Shown here: positions 57,301-61,046 of the stretch, piece after piece
Layout of the letters: every line of letters starts with the position of its first letter
Position numbering within the stretch: the first letter of the stretch is position 1
Assembly: GCA_029212745.1 (NCBI GenBank)
Contig: JARGOL010000015.1
Location: 14,306 to 75,351 of the forward strand
Reading direction: 5' to 3'
Length of the DNA: 61,046 nucleotides
Origin: Alcanivoracaceae bacterium
Lineage (GTDB): Bacteria; Pseudomonadota; Gammaproteobacteria; Pseudomonadales; Alcanivoracaceae
Position numbers and translations under genes: made by a program
The notes under the pieces: generated by a model
What the model saw: the letters and a program-made list of their open reading frames with translations, nothing else
What the model was told of the DNA's origin: nothing
The model's database searches: none

Positions 57301-59523
57301 ATGGCGCGTTTTCTCAAGATCGGCCTGATCACACTGACAGTACTGCTCCTTCTGGCAGTGGCTGCCGTTGTCGCCGTGACGCAACTGGTGGACCCCAACG
57401 ACTTCAAGCCGCAGATCACAGAGGCTGCCCGGGAGCAGGGCAACGTTGATTTGCGTATCGAGGGCGATCTCGGCTGGACATTCTGGCCCTCCCTGGGCGT
57501 CAGCATCGGCCGCACTGAGGTGCGCCCGGTGGGCGATGACGCGCTGCTGGCCGCCATCGACAGTGCCGCCGTCAGTGTCGCCGTGCTGCCGCTGCTGTGG
57601 GGCGAAGTCCAGATGGACGGCGTGACGCTCGCCGGGCTGGATGCCGACCTGGTGGAAGACGCCAACGGAGGTAACTGGGAATCCCTGGGTCCGGCCAGCA
57701 GCGACGACGCGCCGCAACCAGAGGCCGCGGCTGCCGGGAACGAACCAACCGGCGACGAACTGGCTATCCCTGTGTCCATCCCCTCAGTCAGCATCACCGA
57801 CAGCCGGTTGCGCTACCGCAACACCGTCGATGGCACCGACATTGTGGTTGACCAGATCAGTCTCAGCGCCACGGACGTGACCCTTGACGCACCGTTCCCC
57901 GTCCAGGCCGGCCTGCGCTACCAGGATCAGGCAGACATGCGTGTGGTGCTGGATATGGACACGGTCGTATCGCTGAACCTGGACCAGTCCATCTACCGCC
58001 TGGCGCCGCTGGATATGACCGTGGAGCTTGCCGGCGTGACCAGCAAACCGATCCCGGTGCGCGTACAGGGTGCTGTCGAGGCGGCCCTGGATGATGACCG
58101 GGCCAGTGTACGTGACCTGGTGCTGGAAGTTGCCAACATGGTGGCCCGCGGCAGTGTGGAAGTGTCACAGCTGTCGGCCCGGCCATTGATCGCCGGGGCG
58201 CTGAAGACGGACAGCTTCGATGCCAATGCGCTGCTTGAGGCCATTGGTGAAACGCCCATCGAGACGGCCCGGCAGGACGCACTCTCGCGCATCAGCCTGG
58301 AGGCCACACTCAGTGGGCCGGAAAACAGCGCCATGATCGATCCGCTGGTGGTGCGAATCGACGACAGCACGGTCAAGGGACGCGCCGGCGTCACGGACCT
58401 TGATACCACGGCACTGTCATTCGACCTTTCCCTGGATGCCATTACGCTGGACGATTACCTGCCCGCAGAAAGTGACAGCGAAGAAGCGATGCCGGCCGGG
58501 GTCGCCAGCAATAATGAATCGCCGGAGGCACTGTTGCCGCCGCTTTCCACGGAACCGTTGCTGCCACTGGACGCTCTTCGTGAGCTGTCGCTGGACGGCG
58601 TGTTCAAGGCCGGCAGCATCAGCTATGACGGCATCACCCTGAGCAACCTGGCCATGACCAGCACCGCCAGTGGTGGCCTGCTGAAACTCTCCAGCTTCAG
58701 TGCCGAGGGCCTGGAAGGTGACATGCGTGTCAGCGCCAGCCTCGATGCCCGCACGGATACACCAGTGATTACCAGCAAGCAGACCATCTCGGGCATGCAG
58801 GTTCAGCCACTGGTGCAGATGGCCATGGATGACGACCTGTTCACCGGCATACTCGACCTGGACGGTACCATCGAGGCCCGGGGTAACAGTGAAAAGGCCC
58901 TGTTCGACAGCACTGTCGGCATCCTGGACATCAGCCTCGCCCGTGGCACGGTGCGTGGCGTCAATCTGCACAACACGCTGGTGGGCGGCATCAACGACAT
59001 GCTCGGCGCTTACAAGGCGTTGTCGACACTGATACCGGGGCAGGAATCCGGGAAACTACCCGCCGCCCTTTCGCGCGACACAGAAGTGGTGCAACTCGAT
59101 GCGCGCGCCCGCCTGGAAGACAAGGTGGCGAATATCGACAACCTGAACGCCGAACTGAGCGACGGCACCATCACCGGCAAGGGCTTCCTCGCCTTGCGCA
59201 GCGAGCAGTTCGACCTGAAGCTGGGCATGAAATCTCCCCGACTCACCGACAACCCTTACCTGAAGGACCAGACCTGGCCGCTGCGCTGCAAGGGCAACCT
59301 GCAGGGTGACGCGGCCGACTGGTGCCGCCATGACAAGGATGGCTTCAAGGCCATCGGCAAGTCGGTGGCGGCACGTCTGGCCACCGACAAGATCAAGGAC
59401 AAGTACGGCATCGAGGGTGAAGGCGACACGGCCGAAGAAGTGGTCAAGGATGCGGCCGAGAAGAAAGCCAGGGAAGAGGTGAACAAGAAACTCGAGGAAG
59501 GGCTGCAGAAGCTGTTCAAATGA
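57301..59523 (+). CDS. asmA: AsmA-family protein
   Basis: 740 residues: an N-terminal membrane anchor (about 5-27), then a long periplasmic region of repeating beta segments, with the AsmA N-terminal signature ([40 protein letters not shown]) and AsmA C-terminal domain ([37 protein letters not shown]). AsmA relatives build bridge-like lipid-transfer conduits between membranes. The acidic-basic helical tail ([21 protein letters not shown]) is unusual. AGGAGG precedes the ATG. It overlaps mutY by four bases. Confidence 0.92.
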   Translation: MARFLKIGLITLTVLLLLAVAAVVAVTQLVDPNDFKPQITEAAREQGNVDLRIEGDLGWTFWPSLGVSIGRTEVRPVGDDALLAAIDSAAVSVAVLPLLWGEVQMDGVTLAGLDADLVEDANGGNWESLGPASSDDAPQPEAAAAGNEPTGDELAIPVSIPSVSITDSRLRYRNTVDGTDIVVDQISLSATDVTLDAPFPVQAGLRYQDQADMRVVLDMDTVVSLNLDQSIYRLAPLDMTVELAGVTSKPIPVRVQGAVEAALDDDRASVRDLVLEVANMVARGSVEVSQLSARPLIAGALKTDSFDANALLEAIGETPIETARQDALSRISLEATLSGPENSAMIDPLVVRIDDSTVKGRAGVTDLDTTALSFDLSLDAITLDDYLPAESDSEEAMPAGVASNNESPEALLPPLSTEPLLPLDALRELSLDGVFKAGSISYDGITLSNLAMTSTASGGLLKLSSFSAEGLEGDMRVSASLDARTDTPVITSKQTISGMQVQPLVQMAMDDDLFTGILDLDGTIEARGNSEKALFDSTVGILDISLARGTVRGVNLHNTLVGGINDMLGAYKALSTLIPGQESGKLPAALSRDTEVVQLDARARLEDKVANIDNLNAELSDGTITGKGFLALRSEQFDLKLGMKSPRLTDNPYLKDQTWPLRCKGNLQGDAADWCRHDKDGFKAIGKSVAARLATDKIKDKYGIEGEGDTAEEVVKDAAEKKAREEVNKKLEEGLQKLFK

Positions 59524-60593
59524 CCCCGAAGGCGTTTCAGCGGGCAGTGCTCACCTGGTATGACAGGCACGGTCGAAAGGATCTGCCCTGGCAGCAGGAC
59601 ATCACGCCCTACCGGGTCTGGGTGTCCGAGATCATGCTGCAGCAGACCCAGGTCAGCACGGTCATCCCCTATTTCGAGCGCTTCATGGCGTCGTTCCCGG
59701 ACGTGCAGGCACTGGCGTCGGCGGAGACCGATGCCGTGCTGCATCACTGGACGGGCCTGGGCTACTACGCCCGCGCCCGCAACCTGCACAAGGCCGCGCA
59801 ACAGGTGGTCGAGGAGCATGACGGCGAGTTCCCCGGCTCGGTTGAGCAGCTCGCCAGTCTGCCGGGCATTGGCCGCTCCACCGCGGGCGCCATCGCCAGC
59901 ATCAGCATGGGCGTACGTGCACCCATCCTCGACGGCAACGTCAAGCGGGTACTGGCCCGCTTTCATGCCGTGCCCGGGTATCCCGGCAAGACGGCCGTGG
60001 CGCAGGAGCTCTGGGCGCTGGCAGAGCGTTACACTCCGAACGCCCGAGTGCGCGACTATACCCAGGTGATGATGGACCTGGGCGCCACCGTCTGCACCCG
60101 CAGCCGGCCCGTCTGTGGCCAGTGCCCCCTGTCCGGCGCCTGTGAAGCCCATGCGCGCGGCACAGAAACGGAATTTCCCCACCGCAAACCGCGCAAGACA
60201 TTGCCGCAACGACGCACACAGATGCTGCTGGTGGAAGACCCCGAAGGGCGTCTGCTGCTGGAAAAGCGCCCGCCCTCAGGACTCTGGGGCGGTCTCTGGT
60301 CACCCCCGCAGGTGGACGACCGCGAAGCCGCCGAGGACTGGCTCGCCGAGCGCGGGCTGGAGCCGCTGACGCAGCAGGCATGGGACAGTTTTCGCCACAC
60401 ATTCAGCCATTTCCACCTCGACATCACGCCGCATCACATCCGGGTGAAGCCAGGGCCGGCAGGAGACGTGGCCGATTCCGCCGAGCAGGTGTGGCTGGCG
60501 CCAGACGCGGCACCGTCACTGGGTCTTGCCGCACCCGTGGCCCGACTTCTGGCACAATGGCGCCAGCACAGCAGTAACGAGGACGCGAAATGA
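59520..60593 (+). CDS. mutY: Adenine DNA glycosylase MutY
   Basis: Removes adenine mispaired with 8-oxoguanine. The 357-residue protein has EIMLQQTQV (catalytic Glu), helix-hairpin-helix [25 protein letters not shown] (catalytic Asp), the [4Fe-4S] cluster [17 protein letters not shown] (C-x6-C-x2-C-x5-C), and a C-terminal NUDIX-like 8-oxoG recognition domain (from about 225). It overlaps yggX by four bases. Confidence 0.97.
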   Translation: MTPKAFQRAVLTWYDRHGRKDLPWQQDITPYRVWVSEIMLQQTQVSTVIPYFERFMASFPDVQALASAETDAVLHHWTGLGYYARARNLHKAAQQVVEEHDGEFPGSVEQLASLPGIGRSTAGAIASISMGVRAPILDGNVKRVLARFHAVPGYPGKTAVAQELWALAERYTPNARVRDYTQVMMDLGATVCTRSRPVCGQCPLSGACEAHARGTETEFPHRKPRKTLPQRRTQMLLVEDPEGRLLLEKRPPSGLWGGLWSPPQVDDREAAEDWLAERGLEPLTQQAWDSFRHTFSHFHLDITPHHIRVKPGPAGDVADSAEQVWLAPDAAPSLGLAAPVARLLAQWRQHSSNEDAK

Positions 60594-60865
60594 CACGCAC
60601 GGTTTTCTGCCGCAAGTACGAGAAAGAGCTGGAAGGGCTGGAGCGCCCTCCATTTCCCGGCCCCCGGGGAGAGGACATCTACGAAAACGTGTCCCGGGAT
60701 GCCTGGCAGGCCTGGCTCAAGGAACAGACCATGCTGATCAACGAGAAGCACCTGAACGTGATGGACCCGCAGGCAAAGGAGTACCTGGACACCCAGCGTG
60801 ACAGGTTCCTGGCCAACCAGGATTACGACCGGGCCGAAGGCTACACCCCGGAGTCAGACGCCTGA
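60590..60865 (+). CDS. yggX: Oxidative damage protection protein YggX
   Basis: A 91-residue protein of the Fe(II)-trafficking family that guards iron-sulfur clusters, co-transcribed with mutY as in E. coli. [31 protein letters not shown] carries the conserved Cys7, and the central helices ([25 protein letters not shown]) are typical. Confidence 0.96.
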   Translation: MTRTVFCRKYEKELEGLERPPFPGPRGEDIYENVSRDAWQAWLKEQTMLINEKHLNVMDPQAKEYLDTQRDRFLANQDYDRAEGYTPESDA

Positions 60866-60876
60866 CCGCTCTTCCC

Positions 60877-60905
60877 TTGACCTCGGCAGGCCGAATCGCT
60901 TTAAT
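60877..60905 (+). promoter_or_regulatory. Promoter of tRNA-Phe
   Basis: TTGACC (60877-60882) and TTTAAT (60900-60905) with exactly 17 bases between, each five of six. The GC-rich sequence right after the -10 (AGCGCCC) resembles the discriminator of growth-rate-controlled stable-RNA promoters. Confidence 0.75.
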
Positions 60906-60919
60906 AGCGCCCTCTTTTG

Positions 60920-60995
60920 GCCCGGATAGCTCAGTTGGTAGAGCAGGGGATTGAAAATCCCCGTGTCGGTGGTTCGATTCCGCCTCCGGGCACCA
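60920..60995 (+). tRNA. tRNA-Phe (anticodon GAA)
   Basis: A 76-base cloverleaf: acceptor GCCCGGA/TCCGGGC, D-arm GCTCAGTTGGTAGAGC, anticodon stem GGGGA/TCCCC with loop TTGAAAA (GAA at positions 34-36), T-arm with GGTTCGATTCC, discriminator A and an encoded CCA end. Confidence 0.98.
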
Positions 60996-61004
60996 GATCA
61001 ATGA

Positions 61005-61033
61005 ACAAAGCCCCGCCAAGTGCGGGGCTTTGT
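61005..61033 (+). terminator. Terminator after tRNA-Phe
   Basis: A strong GC stem (CAAAGCCCCGC / GCGGGGCTTTG, 5-base loop). The T run is short and lies within the stem, so efficiency is uncertain. Confidence 0.6.
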
Positions 61034-61046
61034 GCTTCCAGTCCTC

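Overview
The window is a GC-rich, gene-dense chromosomal segment of a Gammaproteobacterium. Gene content (type IV pilus pilMNOPQ next to aroK-aroB-damX, argS-ftsN-hslVU, ubiE-ubiJ-ubiB, tatABC, ntrBC-glnA with a sigma-54 promoter, secB-grxC-rhodanese-envC-ctpA, hisBHAF, asmA-mutY-yggX) is that of a Pseudomonas/Marinobacter/Alcanivorax-type core genome. The best guess is an Alcanivorax relative, from gene order and base composition only; this is inference. There is no phage, insertion sequence, CRISPR array or rRNA. One tRNA (Phe) closes the right end. No gap between genes exceeds about 205 bases, and the larger gaps are regulatory.

Layout. 1-7490 (minus strand): a partial DamX-like gene running off the left edge, then aroB, aroK and the pilMNOPQ operon, all read leftward from a promoter just upstream of pilM. 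7682-10285: penicillin-binding protein 1A, divergent from pilM, ending at a bidirectional terminator against a malic enzyme gene (minus). 11836-18803: rpmE (minus), then priA, argS, ftsN-like, hslV and hslU (plus). 18926-20526: a class V aminotransferase facing a Fur-box-controlled gene of unknown function. 20651-26122: a plus-strand run of an unknown protein, ubiE, ubiJ, ubiB, hisE and tatABC. 26135-30935 (minus): a lipoprotein hydrolase, a DUF4105/Lnb-type protein, a DUF3015 protein, dtd and pip. 30938-31411: a small lipoprotein. 31425-36306 (minus): ntrC, ntrB, a DUF4124 protein and glnA, with clear NtrC and sigma-54 sites. 36512-42972 (minus): tusA-like plus a PP-loop thiolase, a YejM-type sulfatase, then an ATP-grasp ligase / inactive transglutaminase-7TM / retropepsin cassette. 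43162-47282: typA, a YbjN protein, a YaiI protein, trmL, secB and grxC. 47279-50998: a rhodanese, envC, ctpA and a YibQ-type deacetylase. 50974-54859 (minus): a bile-acid/sodium symporter-type protein and hisF, hisA, hisH, hisB. 54937-60995: a PanZ-like acetyltransferase, an orphan 7TM histidine kinase, asmA, mutY, yggX and tRNA-Phe.

The clusters mostly serve envelope building (PBP1A, DamX, FtsN, EnvC, CtpA, YejM-like, AsmA, Tat, SecB, type IV pilus) and nitrogen or amino-acid metabolism (ntrBC-glnA, his, aro). The parts most likely to hold undescribed biology are the ligase/7TM/retropepsin cassette (39860-42972), the DUF4105 enzyme that appears to be fused to an outer-membrane barrel (27013-28854), the PP-loop/TusA pair (36512-37875), and the iron-controlled orphan gene at 20056-20526.
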